Below, one piece after another: positions 1 through 11,701 of a stretch of 64,000 nucleotides of DNA. How positions within the stretch are numbered: the stretch's first letter is position 1; each line of letters starts with the position of its first letter. The notes beneath the pieces were generated by a model that made no database searches, was not told where the DNA came from, and worked only from the letters and a program-made list of their open reading frames with translations. The stretch spans positions 62,001-126,000 of the forward strand of contig JAPMXV010000074.1 of assembly GCA_026936335.1 (NCBI GenBank), written 5' to 3'. The translations under genes were made by a program, and so were the position numbers. This stretch comes from Mantamonas sphyraenae (Eukaryota > CRuMs > Mantamonadidae).

Positions 1-2954
1 ACGTGTACCTGTCGGACCAGCCCAACTACAAGTCCCTCACCTTTGGCAGTGGCGACCTGAACATCAACTTTACCCAACCCGATCAGCCGGGCTACACCTA
101 CATGTACTTGTATGGAAGCGACAACAACGGCACCACTTCGCTGTGTGAGTCGCCGTACAACCTCACCGCGCTTGAGCTGTGGGGCCTGAGCAGCGAGTTT
201 GGCGGACGTGTGCTCGGTACAGACGAGTCGACGCAGGCTGTCGCTGCCCTGCCCGCCCAACCGGCCACGTTTGACACGGTGCAGAGCCTGTGTGAACTGT
301 ACAGTGTGTCGCGCAAGGACACGGTGGCCTCGGTGTTGACGGGTCTGGGCTTGGACGACGCGGCAACGCCGTCGTTGGAAGTGCAGGACAAGGAACTGGT
401 CATGGAGGATGTGGCCATGGGCACGGAACTGCTCATGTTCCACAGCGTGCAGGCGCTGGAGGCGCGTGTAAAGGAGGCGGCGGTGCGCAAGGCGGAGGGC
501 AAGGGCACGGTGGCGGTGGCCGATCAGGTGGCAGACAACGACGTGCTCAAACTCTACATCGACATGTTGGTGGCGCAAATGGACCGCAAGAAGAGTTTGG
601 TGATGAAAGGCAAGCACCGCAAGGTGGAAAACGTGCTGCCTGTGGCCGCCGTTGTGCAACGCTTGCACGAGATGCAGGCGTGCATGGACGTGGGCTCGTT
701 CCAAAAGTCCTTTATGCGATCGGAAACGTGTGTGCCCATGCTCACTGTGCTCACCAACAGCGTGGATATCCACACCCACTTTGGCAAGAGCATGGACGAT
801 GCCGCACTCGCCACCAAGGGCAAATCCGTGCAGGAGATCTTTGACGAGGGTGGCGACGTCCTTCTCCGCCTCATGGTCCAGTTCTTCATCGACGTGGCCA
901 CTGCCAAGCAGCCAGTCGCCGACCAGGAACACGCAAACATGGAGGTTGTGATGTTGCGTCAGCTCCTCGGTCGCCTGGGCGTCATGTGTCACGAGACAAG
1001 CCGCAAGGAGCGTCTCGGCAGCAGCAGCAATGACGATGGCGACGCCTCCGCCTCATCGGCAGCCGCTACAGCCTCTGCGGAGGACGGCGACGAGGAGGGC
1101 AAGGAGGACGCGCCGTCGCTTGAGGCTGGTGGCGAGGACGAGGATGCCGGATGGGGAGACATGGGAACGGACGGCGAGGGCAAGTCGACGTATTGGGAGA
1201 AGGGCACCGGGTACGGACACCACCAGGCGGAGGAGTGGGACAGGGATGCGTTCCTGTTGGAACAGGCAAAGCGAGAGGATGTGATCTGCGGCATGCTTGC
1301 TGTGCTGCAGGCGTATCTTGGCATGCGCTTGCCCAGCGAGGAGCAGCCGTACCAGGCGGACGAGGCGCTGGGGACACGCCTTGTGCAGGAGCTGGACGAC
1401 AGTGTGCTGATCCCTGTGTTGGATTCGTACCTGCGCAACGACAGCATCCTGGACATGGTGCAGCACGGCCACCTGTACATGCGCATCATGCGCTTCCTGG
1501 AGTTTATGTCGGGCAACAGGTTGCTTGTGCGATTGCTGGACACGCTGCCGGGCCAGAGCAGCTCTGTGGCCTCGTTGCTGCGTGGCCTGGGCAAGCTGGC
1601 CGAGGTCTACATCAAGGCTGTGAGCAAGATTGACGAAGCCAGCAAGAAGAAGGCGCAGCAGAACAAGGACAAGACGGATCAGGATGGCAACGGCGGCATG
1701 AACCAGACAAGCAACAGCAGCAGCAACTCTGTGGTGGTACCTTGGAACGACACCTTTGAGGGTGCCTACCCGCTTCTGGGCGAGCAGGAATTGGCAGAGA
1801 TGAAGGAGCGCAAGGAGGAGGCGAGTGAGGCCGATGCGGCTCCGGGCGAAGTGCGCGACGAGGAATCCGTCAAGGCCAAGCAAGCAGCAGCTGCTGCAAA
1901 GGCCGACCAGCGCACCAACGATTTGGCCGCACAGATCCGCGACACGTGCAAGCGTGTGCGCGAACAAGTCAAGGCTGCGTCCAAGGAGGCCAAGGCAGCA
2001 GCCTCTGCGGCGTCGTCGTCGTCATCGTCGAGTGGCACCACCGACGGAGAGGACGAACAGGACACAGACAGCGGCAACGTGGATGCAAAGGGCAAGGGTA
2101 AGGCCAAGGTGGAGAACACAACGCTGGTGGAGTACGGCGAAGTGATGGAGGAGCTGCAGTTTGACGAGTTTGACATGAGTGGCGAGGGCAAGTATGAGAA
2201 GCACCACTACAAGAACAACATCAACAGCGAGTCTGGGTCTGCGCCGGCCAAGATGAAGCGACTGGCACAGGAGCTGGGCTCGCTGTCGACGTCGCTGCCG
2301 CTGAACCCGAGCAGCAGTGTGTGGCTGCGCGTGGACGAAGACCGCATGGATGTGATGACGGCGCTGATCTCGGGTCCCGAGGACACACCGTATGCCAACG
2401 GCGTGTTTGAGTTTCACATCTACTTTCCGCAGCAGTATCCGGAGGGCCCCATGCTGGTCAACCTGGAGACGACGGGCAACGGCACGGTGCGCTTCAATCC
2501 CAACCTGTACCAGAACGGCAAGGTGTGCCTGTCGCTGCTGGGCACATGGAGCGGGAGTGGAGGTGAGACGTGGGACAAGAACACGTCGACGCTGCTGCAG
2601 GTGCTCGTCTCCATTCAGAGTCTCATTCTCGTGCCCGAGCCCTACTTCAACGAGCCGGGCTACGAGACGAGCCGAGGCACACCGCAGGGCAACTCGGCAA
2701 ACCAGAAGTACAACGAGGTCATCCGTGTTGGCACGCTGCGACACGCGATCATTGGTCAGCTCAAGCATCCGTCGCCAGGCTACGAGGATGTCATCCGCAA
2801 GCACTTTGCCCTGCGCAAGGACGCCATCTCTGCAGAGGTGGGCAAGTGGATTGACGAGGCCAGCGAAAGCAAGAGCCATCTCAAGGTGCTCACCAAACTG
2901 TGGGAACAGGCCAAGGAGCTGCTGGATGAGTTGAAGCTGGAAGATGAGGATTGA
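1..2954 (+). CDS. BIRC6: BIRC6-type giant E2 ubiquitin-conjugating enzyme, C-terminal part
   Basis: The frame is open at the left edge (codons start at base 3) and gives 983 residues ending at TGA 2952-2954. The last ~220 residues are a ubiquitin-conjugating (UBC) domain of the BIRC6/Apollon subclass. It has a FNPNLYQNGKVCLSLLGTW block with the catalytic Cys at about residue 842, followed by QSLILVPEPYFNEPGYE and a C-terminal helical extension as in BIRC6. BIRC6 is a very large E2/E3 hybrid that ubiquitinates apoptotic and autophagy proteins. The upstream part is mostly helical, with acidic, Ser/Ala- and Lys/Glu-rich linkers (about residues 345-400 and 600-720). No intron is needed in this part. 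The BIR domain expected in the N-terminal region would lie outside the window, so its presence is not shown. It is convergent with the RasGEF gene, 188 bp away. Confidence 0.9.
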   Translation, partial: VYLSDQPNYKSLTFGSGDLNINFTQPDQPGYTYMYLYGSDNNGTTSLCESPYNLTALELWGLSSEFGGRVLGTDESTQAVAALPAQPATFDTVQSLCELYSVSRKDTVASVLTGLGLDDAATPSLEVQDKELVMEDVAMGTELLMFHSVQALEARVKEAAVRKAEGKGTVAVADQVADNDVLKLYIDMLVAQMDRKKSLVMKGKHRKVENVLPVAAVVQRLHEMQACMDVGSFQKSFMRSETCVPMLTVLTNSVDIHTHFGKSMDDAALATKGKSVQEIFDEGGDVLLRLMVQFFIDVATAKQPVADQEHANMEVVMLRQLLGRLGVMCHETSRKERLGSSSNDDGDASASSAAATASAEDGDEEGKEDAPSLEAGGEDEDAGWGDMGTDGEGKSTYWEKGTGYGHHQAEEWDRDAFLLEQAKREDVICGMLAVLQAYLGMRLPSEEQPYQADEALGTRLVQELDDSVLIPVLDSYLRNDSILDMVQHGHLYMRIMRFLEFMSGNRLLVRLLDTLPGQSSSVASLLRGLGKLAEVYIKAVSKIDEASKKKAQQNKDKTDQDGNGGMNQTSNSSSNSVVVPWNDTFEGAYPLLGEQELAEMKERKEEASEADAAPGEVRDEESVKAKQAAAAAKADQRTNDLAAQIRDTCKRVREQVKAASKEAKAAASAASSSSSSSGTTDGEDEQDTDSGNVDAKGKGKAKVENTTLVEYGEVMEELQFDEFDMSGEGKYEKHHYKNNINSESGSAPAKMKRLAQELGSLSTSLPLNPSSSVWLRVDEDRMDVMTALISGPEDTPYANGVFEFHIYFPQQYPEGPMLVNLETTGNGTVRFNPNLYQNGKVCLSLLGTWSGSGGETWDKNTSTLLQVLVSIQSLILVPEPYFNEPGYETSRGTPQGNSANQKYNEVIRVGTLRHAIIGQLKHPSPGYEDVIRKHFALRKDAISAEVGKWIDEASESKSHLKVLTKLWEQAKELLDELKLEDED

Positions 2955-2963
2955 TGTGAGTAT

Positions 2964-2987
2964 TGTGTGTGTGTGTGTGTGCGTGTG
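2964..2987. repeat. (GT)n microsatellite in a convergent gap
   Basis: A GT run with one interruption starts 10 bp after the BIRC6-like stop codon, in the 188-bp gap between two convergent genes. It is one of many CA/GT runs in this window's introns and gaps. Confidence 0.9.
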
Positions 2988-3142
2988 GTGAGGGTCGCAC
3001 AGAGCGAGCATGGTGTGTGGGAAGAAAGCCTGGAATGCATTCTCATTCTTCTCCGTCGATTGTCCCTCTGCACCCACTCGTCTCCCACTGGTCATGCTGT
3101 GCCGTACACGTACACGCCCCTCACACCCCGTGATGGGACGTG

Positions 3143-6100
3143 TCAACACACGACGTCGTCCTTGGTGGCGTTCTTGGGCTCGCGAATGAGCGACAACTCG
3201 TACATGGTGCCCTCGTCCTGGTGCGGCAGGTTGAAGACAATAGAACGCAGCGGTTCCTGCACCTTGATGTTGTACTTGACATTCTGGTATTGCGTCAGGC
3301 GCTCGATGACCTTGAACTGACCGCGGCGCTTGCGGAAGTTGATGAGCCCGTCGATCTTGTCCGGGTTGCCCTCGTCAAGGAGGACGAGATCGGTGAGGTA
3401 GACACCGATGTAGGGAATGCATGGCGGAGCAATCTGGGAAAAGTGCTCGCGGTAGGTTTGGTACCCGTTGTCGGGACGCATGAGGTTGGTGAGGAAAGTG
3501 ATGTGCTGTTTGCGCTTCTTGGGCACGCTCTCCTGGGTCAGTTTCAGGCGATGGACGGCGACGTTGCCGACGCCAGCCACGACGGCCATCATGGTCTGGT
3601 AGTTGCCCAGTTTGTACAGTTTCTTGGCCAGCTTGATGCACAGAATGTAGATTTTGGTGCGGTCCTTGAGCTTGTCCTGCCAGACAATGGTGGAGATGAC
3701 CCAATTGGAGACGGCGTTGAAGCGTTCGATCATGGAACCTACGTTGGGCGACAGGTGCTTCTTGTCCTCCTTGTTCCAGGCTTGGTTGAGCAGCTCGCCG
3801 TGCTGGATGGCGCTGTACAGGCTAAACTCGAGGAGAGTGAGCTGCTCGGCGACCTCCTGCGGTTCGTACACGTGCAGGACCTGGTCGGGGAAGAAGCCAT
3901 TGGTGGTAAGGGAGGCCGTGTCGGACGGGTTGACCTCCTGGAGCGCAGACACGGTTTGTTCCTTGCCCTTGATCTGCAGCACGAGGGTGGCCTCCAGCGA
4001 CTTGGCCAGCGACTTTTCGGTGATGTGATCGACCATAAAGTCCATGATGCGTGCAATGAGCTCGTCGGAAAAGTCGTTGAACTGGTCCTTGACCCAGAGT
4101 TTGATCATGTTGCATGTGCGCAGACGGATGACCACGCGGTCGGCCACCCACTGCTTGGGGCTCTTGCCGAAGCATTCGTGGGGCGGCTCCTCGGGCACGT
4201 GGTACCGTGCAATGAGTGCGTTGAGCATGTTTTGCGAGGTGGTGAACGAGGAGTAGGTGGCCAGCAGGGAGCGCTGCAGGTAGTCGTCGTGCTTGTCTGG
4301 CAGCGTGAGCTGCTCCACAATGAGCTCAAACTTGGAGGCTTTGATGTTGAAGCCTTGGCCGTCCTCCACAATCATCACCTTGAGCTTCTCCTCGTCCGTG
4401 CCACTCTCCAGAATCTGGTGCTGTTCCGTGAGTCTGCCCCAAAACTCTTCGATCAGGTGTGGCAGATCCTCACGCAGGGTGCTGTCGTGCTTGCGCCCCT
4501 CCTGGAACTCTGTGATCACCGGATCCACAAACTCGCCACTGGAGACCATGCGCGAACCACTGCGCATGCGTCCGCGTGTGGTCAGTTTGGGTGCGCTCTG
4601 CTGCCGTTCCAACACCGCCTTGTCGCCCGTTTCCGACGACGACGACTGGGCCGACGACGACACAAGCTCGTCCGTCGACTTGGCCTTGTTGATCATCGAC
4701 TTGAACAGCGACGACACCTTGCTGGACTTTTTCTTGCCGCTGTTGGCCGACGAGCCTGCGCCGACCGTGACTCCCTGCACGTCGCTTGTCGTGCGTTTGG
4801 TGCGCGTGGCACCGGCGGAAGAGGAGGAAGATGCCGACGACGACGACGACGATGACGATGATGATGACGCAGCAAACGACAGCGAGGCCGAACGAGGCGC
4901 ATCAACGATGTCGGCGGTGTAGGAAATGGCTCGCTGCCTGCTCTTGATCTGCTCGAGTTTCTTCTGCGCCTCGCGCTTGCGTGCATCTGCTTGTAGGGCC
5001 TCGAGTTCCTCCTGGGAGGCTTTGTGCTTGCTGCTCTTTGTCTCTTGTGTGTCGACCATCCAGTCTGGCTTCTGACCGCCCGCCTGAGGGGCGCCGGAAC
5101 TAAGGCGCGAGGACCCGCGTCGGTGGCGAATCATCTGGATGCTGTTGCGAAAGTCTGGGGTGTTGAAGAGGAAGGTGAGGCTTTCGAGGTCCTGGTCGCT
5201 CTTGTTGCCCATAAACATTTGCATGCGGTTGCGGATGGATTTGATGGCGACGAGGGTTTCCTGTTCCTCCTGGTCGCCTCGGTCGAGAAAGAGGGTGATG
5301 CAAATGTTGACGGTGTGCATCATGTCCAGGCAGGACTTGATGAGGAGTTCGGTGACGGCTGCGAGTTGGGTGTACAAAGAGGAGGAGTTGATGTTGGTTG
5401 TGCTGATGGCCTGGAGGATGGCAAGGAACTGCATGATGGCGTTGCCTGTCTTGCGGTTTGCATGGTACAGAGAGTACTGCATGGCCGGAGCGGTGACGTC
5501 GTCGACCATGTCGTTGATGTGATCGTGGTACTGGGTGATGCACTCGGAGATGGCCGAGGCGAGGGGCATCATCTTGTGCTGGTCGGTGCGCAGGGCAAGG
5601 GGCACGGTGAGCATGAGGCCCTGGAATTGTTTGGCAAAGGAATACAGGTGGGAGGTGTGGTTGTCGTCGGTGTCCATGTGCAAGGTCAAGCTTTCGATTT
5701 CCTCGTGCATCGAGTGCAACGCGGTGCGCAAGCGAGCCTCGCCGATGCTCTGCTCGTAGCCGACAAGGCCCGTGCTGAGGAGGGTGCTGAGGTTGGAAGA
5801 GAACTTCTTCAAGGCGCCGCTGAGCTGTGTGTATCCGAGTTCGACGACGGAGGAGCTGCGCACCGTTTGGGCGGTGTTGATGAGCTGCATCATGATGCGC
5901 CAGGTCTCGGGGCACAGTTTGAGGAGATCTCTCTGCAGGGAGCTGATACCAATGACAGCGGCGAGGGAGTAGGAACTCTCGACGAGGCCGACGCCGCGGT
6001 CCATGAGGTCGATGACCTTCATCTGGTAGTCCATGTCGCCGCCCTTGATGGAATCGACAACCTTTTTGGCTGCCTCGAGGGTGCTTTTGTGCTGACGGCG

Positions 6101-7899
6101 AAAGGCGAGGAGCGGGACGAGCTCGTGGTCTTCAAAGGGATCGATGCGCAAAGCGGCAAGGCTCTCGACCATCTGAACGAGAAAGGCAAAGGTTGCGGTG
6201 ACCATCTGAATGTACGAGGTGTCTGTGCTGGAGTAGGAGCCGTTGCCGCCTGCAATGTCTTCGGCAAAGCCGAGAGAGTCGTTGACGGCGCAGGAGAGGG
6301 CGAAGAAACGGGTGAGGAGGACTTCGTCGTCCTGTTCGACGACAAAGGATTCGCAGATGGGCATGATGGCATCGATGCATGCCTGGCAATCCTTGCGCAT
6401 GATGTGTGCCTGTTCCTTTGCCTTTTTGTCGATGGCCGAGTTGTTTGTGGTGCCTGTGGATTCTGAGCGGACCTCAAACACAATCCCCTTGTGCTCCTCG
6501 AGGAGGGAGACGACAGTGCGCACCTGTTCGATGAGCTCAGCCAATTCGGGGTCCTCGCTCATGGCCTTTGTGTCTGCGGTGTCGTCGTTGTCGTCGCCCA
6601 TGACACGAGATTGGTCACCTTCGCCTGCGCTGTTGCCGCTTCCGCTGAGCTCTTCGTTGCGCAAACGCTGCCTGCGTGAGTTGTCTTCACACGAGTCTCT
6701 TGTGCCTTCGGTTTCGCCGTCTTCGTCGGCGCTGTCGAGGTTGCTGATGCTGGTGGTGCTGGTGGTGCTGCTGCTGCTGCCTGCGCTGGCTGTGCTGAGG
6801 CCTGAGGACGAGAGCGGACGAGAAGGCTCCTCGACTTTGGCTTTGCCCTTTTTCCCGCCCACACCCACGGGACGGTCGTCCCAACGAGTGGACAACGTGC
6901 GCCTGCGCTGCACCTCTGGACTGTCCATCTCGCGCGGGTCTTCTTCTTCCACGGTCCACAGCGAGGAGGTCTGGCCGAGGCTCGTGAGCATTTCGTCGTC
7001 GTCGTCTTCGTCGTCGGACGACGTGAAGCCGCTTTTGCTACTGTTTACACTGCTCGACCGCAGGCGGCTGCTGCTGGAGATGAGCTTGGGTGTGCGTCCG
7101 TGTGGTGTGCGTCCACTGTGGGAGGCAAAGGAGGCGTGAGCGGTGGAAAAGGGGCTCGCGGGTTGGATTGGAGGGCTAAAAAAAATTGTTGCACGGGCAA
7201 AACGTACGCCTTCATGCGCTCGTAGCAGGTGGGATAGATGAGAATGAGCACGGGGTCAAGAGCAGAGTCGACCAATTCCTCGACCTCGTCAAGCTGGCGG
7301 GTGTGGCTGCAGTGTCAGCGAGGTGTGTGGAGCACACAGGGAGGGCGGGATTTTGGCGCCGGCGTTTTGCAGTTTCCTCACCGCCACCATTCCTTACCTT
7401 GTGGCAAAGCTGAAAGACCTCGACAGCGCTGACGCGGCTGGAGAATTCGCTGTCGTCTACGTCAACAAGAGACTCGACCTGTGCGTGGAAGGGGTGTGTG
7501 GAAGGGACAGAGGCAGCCATGCGTGTGTGCGGGGCGTGGGCAGAGTGAGCGTCGTGCGCAAGGTTTGTGTTTGCTTTTGAGGATCGGGCCAAACCTACGA
7601 CTGCGTCGAAGCTCTCCTCGCGTTCCTGGTCACTTTTGGCATGCCAATAATTGATCATGTGTGCAGCCACGTCGATTTCAAAGGAGGAGTAGTGCTGTGG
7701 GACGGGGGCAATGCGTGTCAGGCCGTATGGAGAGGTGTTTTGGGAAAAGTCGGCGCGGGGGCGGCTGCGGAGCTGTCGGATAACGCCGTGCGGGAAACGG
7801 TGTTGCACCCACCTTTGCGCTGTCCTTGCCCGTGAGGTCCTTGGCAAAGTAGGCAAGGACCTGGGCACGTTCCTTGGAGTCGTTGAGCGCCGTTTCCAT
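3143..7899 (-). CDS. Ras guanine-nucleotide exchange factor (REM + CDC25 domains)
   Basis: Five exons on the minus strand join in phase: 7899-7813, 7694-7599, 7478-7398, 7293-7208 and 7115-3143, giving 1440 residues. Donors are GTGGGT, GTAGGT, GTAAGG and GTACGT; acceptors are CACAG or GCCAG. The start is the only ATG (METALND) in the first exon. The C-terminus has a RasGEF N-terminal REM module (about 1035-1150) and a CDC25 catalytic domain (about 1200-1425; EFSLYSAI, LSPNVGSMIERFNAVSNWV, GVYLTDLVLLDEGN). It should load GTP onto a Ras-family GTPase at membranes. About 1000 N-terminal residues are helical and Ser-rich, including a poly-Ser/Asp linker, and I do not recognise a domain there. It is divergent from the EF-hand gene and convergent with the BIRC6-like gene. 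Confidence 0.9.
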
Positions 7900-8137
7900 G
7901 AGGGGTCGGAGCGGCGTGTGGAGAGAGAATGTTTGGGCCAAGCAGCGCTAGCGAGGGCGAGGGCGAGAGAAACCAGGTGAGCGGAGGAGGAACATGGACG
8001 AGGAAAAGGGAGGGGAAGGAGACAGGGTGGGCACAAGGAGGGCGGGTGGGGAGAAGACCCCCAAACATGAGCATGGGAGGGGATGGCGGAAACGGAGTCA
8101 AGGAAAAAACCTCGTGTGCAGGGAGTGGGGAGGCCAA
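7900..8137. promoter_or_regulatory. Shared divergent promoter region, RasGEF / EF-hand gene
   Basis: These 238 bp separate two start codons facing away from each other, so both promoters must lie here or overlap the genes. A likely 5'-UTR intron for the rightward gene is visible: donor AACCAG|GTGAGC at 7976/7977 and acceptor GTGTGCAG|GG at 8121/8122. Splicing it would remove the in-frame upstream ATG at 7994, which supports the start at 8138. No TATA element was seen. Confidence 0.45.
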
Positions 8138-9364
8138 ATGTCGATGCCATCACCACGTGGGATGCTGCAACGTACAAACAGCACGTCGTCGACGTCGTCG
8201 ATGGGCAGTGTGCGTCGTGGATCGCTGCTACGAAACACAGAAAGCACCATGAGCACGGGATCGGTGGTGTTTCGGGACGTGGTGGAGGATCCGTGGATGA
8301 AGTATGACCTGCAGGCGTTGATCCAAGACAGCAAGGAGCTGCTGGTGGACATGGACGAGATGGACGCACGCATCACAGATATCCAGGAGCTGATGAGCAT
8401 GAAAACAATCACGTTGACACACGGCAAGAAGACGGGCTCGGTGACCATCTTCAAGTCGGACGGATTCGACGCGGGCTTTTGCTATGCAGTCACCATGGGC
8501 AACTTTATTCTGGAGGACCAGTGGAAATGGCGTGGCCTGAAGGAAAAGTTCAGCTCGCAGATTTTGCCGTTCCAGCGAGTCACGCGCAAGGAGGAGGAAG
8601 GGCAGGGGTTCAGCAACCGCAGCCGGTTCACAGTGGATTTCGATGCGCTGAAGGATGGATCCGTGTACGAGTTTCTCATTGAGCGTAAGTTGGGTGTGGT
8701 GTGTGGTGGGTGGTGGTGGTTGGTGGGCGATGAGGCCGTTGCAGAGCAGCGCGCTGACACACGTTTTTCTTCTGCCTTCTGCGGGGATGTCACACTCACG
8801 GATACACGTGACACTTGACACACAGAGAAATCGGTGATGGAAATCTACAACGCCATGTCGTACGAGGAGAAGCAAAAGTTCAGGCAAGAGTTTGACGAGA
8901 TTGACACAGACGGGAGCGGAGATCTGGACGCCTCGGAGATCCGCGAGTATCTGCGGCGTGAGCTGCAGGGGATCATGGATGAACTTCCCCAAAAGATTGA
9001 GCACCAGCTGGCACAGCTTGGGGATGATGTAGGTTGGAGAGGACATGAACAGGAGTGTGTGCAGGAGGAGATGATGAGCTGACACACACTGGGGGACACA
9101 CACACACACGTACGATGGGCTATGGGTGCGGGATGGGATCCTGGTGTGATGGTGTCGTACACACACGGTGTTTGGCATGCACAGGAAAAGGCACGTGCTC
9201 GCTTCCTAAAGTTTGTGGAGGCGCAAAAGGCGGATCTGGAGACGCAGCTGGAACAGGCGAGGATCGAGCTGGTGGGAGCCGACGAAGACGGCGACGACCT
9301 GATCGACTTTGACGAGTTTGTGCGACTCAAGATCGAACGGTCATTACGCTTCCAATCGATGTGA
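8138..9364 (+). CDS. EF-hand calcium-binding protein with unrecognised N-terminal domain
   Basis: Three exons (8138-8684, 8826-9028, 9185-9364) join in phase to give 309 residues. Intron donors are GTAAGT and GTAGGT; acceptors are CACAG. Two canonical EF-hand loops are present, DTDGSGDLDASE in exon 2 and DEDGDDLIDFDE in exon 3, separated by a helical stretch (about 40 residues) interrupted by intron 2. Each has acidic residues at positions 1, 3, 9 or 12 as expected for calcium binding. The N-terminus is Ser/Thr/Arg-rich, followed by about 120 residues (KTITLTHGKKTGSVTIF, GNFILEDQWKWRGL) that look folded but match no family I recognise. An earlier in-frame ATG at 7994 is probably inside a 5'-UTR intron. 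The protein may be a calcium sensor; its partner is unknown. Confidence 0.8.
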
Positions 9365-10018
9365 TGGGCAACCAAACGGGGAGAGGGCAGGAGAAATCAA
9401 TATGTTTGTTTGTTCTCTGGCTGGAGGCAACCACCACGTGCAGTCTCAAAGTGAGCACAGCGTGGAGGGCAGCGTGTGTGGATGAAGTGCCGGGTGTGCA
9501 GGGAACAGCAGTCGGGGCTGCGTGTGTGCGGTAAGGACTGGCAAGAAGGAAGAGGGAAATCGAGGGGGCACACATGCAGAAACGCGCGGACCACGTGTGC
9601 GCTGGCACACAGGGACACAGACAGAGACATGTGAAAGGGCTGACAAGCACACAAACGCAAGGGAGGAAACATACACACGTCGGCATGCGCATGCGCAAGG
9701 GGTGTGAAGGAATGTGAGCCCACGTCGACCCAGAGTGTCCACATGGGTGCAGTGTATCAGACTGACCCGAGAACCGCCGGTTCCTATATTGCAGGCGCCC
9801 ACATGTAGCAGGATTCACGGTCCCACTGTGGTTGTTCTGGCTTTCCGAACCGATCTTTGTTGATCACTGGCGGTACCTTCGCCATGAAGAGAACAGAGGC
9901 ACCGTGGCATCGGAAGCGGTATTTTTCGATTCTGGCTCCACCCGCGCATCCCCGCTTCCAACCTTTGCATGTCCCTCCCCCCCAATTCCCCCTCCCGTCT
10001 GCCTCCTCTTGGGTTCTG
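9365..10018. other. Noncoding convergent gap of 654 bp
   Basis: This is the longest gap between two adjacent genes here. It lies between the 3' ends of the EF-hand and ArfGAP genes and should hold both 3' UTRs and polyadenylation sites. The left half is rich in CACA/GTGT words. At about 9770-9783 there is a short perfect inverted repeat (GAACCG-C-CGGTTC). A minus-strand open stretch (9784 to about 9925) looks mildly protein-like but has codon use unlike its neighbours and no clear start. Nothing else was recognised. Confidence 0.6.
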
Positions 10019-11701
10019 TCACCCACGAAACGCAGTTTCAATGGCCTCGATCCAGGCGCCTCGTTCGTCGGCACTCTCTGCCACCAGAACCATCTGGTTT
10101 TCCTCGGGCAGCTCCAGGGTGAACGAGTTTGTCTTTGTGTCTTCCGAGTTGTTCACGTCGATGGGATACCACACCATAATGGGAAGGGAGTCGTCTGCAC
10201 TGGGAGTCAACGCCAGAGCAATGGGACGCGGCCGCAGGCTGAGCCAGGCCTTTTTCCACCCCAAGCCCTTCTTGTACGAAACCACACCCTCCTTGGAGGG
10301 ATTCACCATGGCCAGGCATGTGGGGATGTTGACCAGGGCGTGGTGGAACACCACCTGTGGATCCCAGTGAGCCGCACGCGCACTGGCATTTGCCTGCCGC
10401 GTGGTCTTTGACTCATCCGCCCCGCTCGACAGCGATGACGAAAGCAACATTGCATCTGTGTCCTTGGATCCGCCTCCGTCGCCTTTGACCTTTCCCATGT
10501 CGATTGCGCGGCTGCTGCTGCTTGCACCCGAGCCGCCGGTGCTGCTTGTGCCTCCTCCTCCTCCTCCTCCTCCTCCACCGCTCCCACTCCTCCCTGCGGC
10601 AGCTACGCGATGCAGATTCTGCAGCATTTGCATGCAGGCAATCCAGCGGTAAAGCTCGTCGGCAGAGGAGCACACAAACTGGTAGGTGCGATCGTCGGTC
10701 TTGATGCGAAACATGTGTGCCGACTCGTGACCCTTGAACTCCTCGTCGAATTGGTCGATGACAGACACCTCGCTGTTGAGGACACTGAGCCCACCTGCGG
10801 GCAGCGGGTCGTCTTGGCTCTTGAAATAGTACAATTGGCCATTGGGCGTCAGCACAAAGTATCGCTCCTTCCAGCTCTTGCGCTTGGCTCCCAGCTTGGT
10901 CATCAGGCCTCGGCATGCCACTTCACACCAGTCTTGCGGCCCACAATCGGCTCCACTCGCCTCGCTGCCAGCCACCACCGGTTTTTCAAAGAAGGCCAGC
11001 GGCGCGCCGTCCACAAAGGCCTTTTGGGCGTACTTGGCTCGGATGAACCCGCCCTTCAGCAGTGAGTGTGTCTTGGGTTGTGGCACGGGCATACAACTGG
11101 GCAGTTGTGCAAGGAATTTGTCGTTGGACAACACGTTGCCCATCAGCAGCATCTCCTGCACCTGCTGCTCCTCCCAGTTGTCCAGCTCAATCGAGCGCAC
11201 CTTGGACACTCCCGTGCCCATCTGTCGGTGCACCCCGGAGCACTCGATGCACATGAACACTCCCAGATTCGTCGATGTCCACACAGGGTCTGTCCATCAC
11301 GTGTTGAGTTCATTCCCGGTTCCTTGCTCGTGTCAGTCGCCCTCCCGCGCGCTGCAAGGCCATTTCCAACTGGGTACCCACCCCTCTCCAAACCGCCCCT
11401 CCATCCCCAACAGTGCACCTGCAAACGGTCGAAGGCTCCTTGAAAGGAGCAGACACGTGTGCTTCGCCACCGTTGTGTCCTCCCTTTTCGCGTGTGCCTT
11501 CTCTTTGCACGGCGCACTGCCGTTTGCAAGAACGTTGCCGATTTTTTTTTGGAGGTGTCTCCTCACGGCACTTCTCCTTATCCGCCCCGTGCGCTGCATC
11601 CAGACCCACTCACCTTCTGTACCGCAGTCCACGCATGTGTTGTTGCCATCCTCGGCCGCCAATTGCTTCAGCTCCTCTCGCACCTCGTCTCGTGTCGACA
11701 T
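10019..11701 (-). CDS. ArfGAP with two PH domains (ADAP/centaurin-alpha-like)
   Basis: Two exons (11701-11614 and 11289-10019) are joined by a 324-bp intron with donor GTGAGT and acceptor GGACAG, giving 452 residues. The intron splits the ArfGAP zinc finger. The spliced product reads [29 protein letters not shown], here cited only as motifs: CVDC, then CIEC, with the arginine of SGVHR matching the catalytic arginine finger. A PH domain follows at about 150-260 (GLMTKLGAKRKSWKERYFVL) and a second PH-like domain sits at the C-terminus (KEGVVSYKKGLGWKKAWLSL). A poly-Gly/Ser linker joins them. It should stimulate GTP hydrolysis on an Arf GTPase at phosphoinositide-bearing membranes. A different last exon is conceivable because a GTGGGT donor overlaps the stop codon. 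Confidence 0.9.

Noticed and set aside
3140-4855. 571-codon plus-strand frame opposite RasGEF, with other long antisense frames at 5024-6466, 35786-38296, 42483-44192 and 60117-62171
   Set aside because: All mirror conserved genes on the other strand and show His/Val/Leu-rich antisense composition without domains.
7170-7207. A 32-bp intron ending TTTTTTTTAG in RasGEF
   Set aside because: The 92-bp alternative ending at CCCACAG uses the same GTACGT donor, keeps the frame and fits the size of the other introns.
7994-8137. Upstream in-frame start for the EF-hand protein
   Set aside because: The Gly/Arg/Lys-rich sequence is not protein-like and lies in a probable 5'-UTR intron (7977-8121).
9784-10074. 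Minus-strand open frame in the convergent gap, ending CYMWAPAI
   Set aside because: It has no convincing start, overlaps the ArfGAP end in another frame, and its codon use is unlike the local genes. A mobile-element remnant is possible, but no family was recognised.
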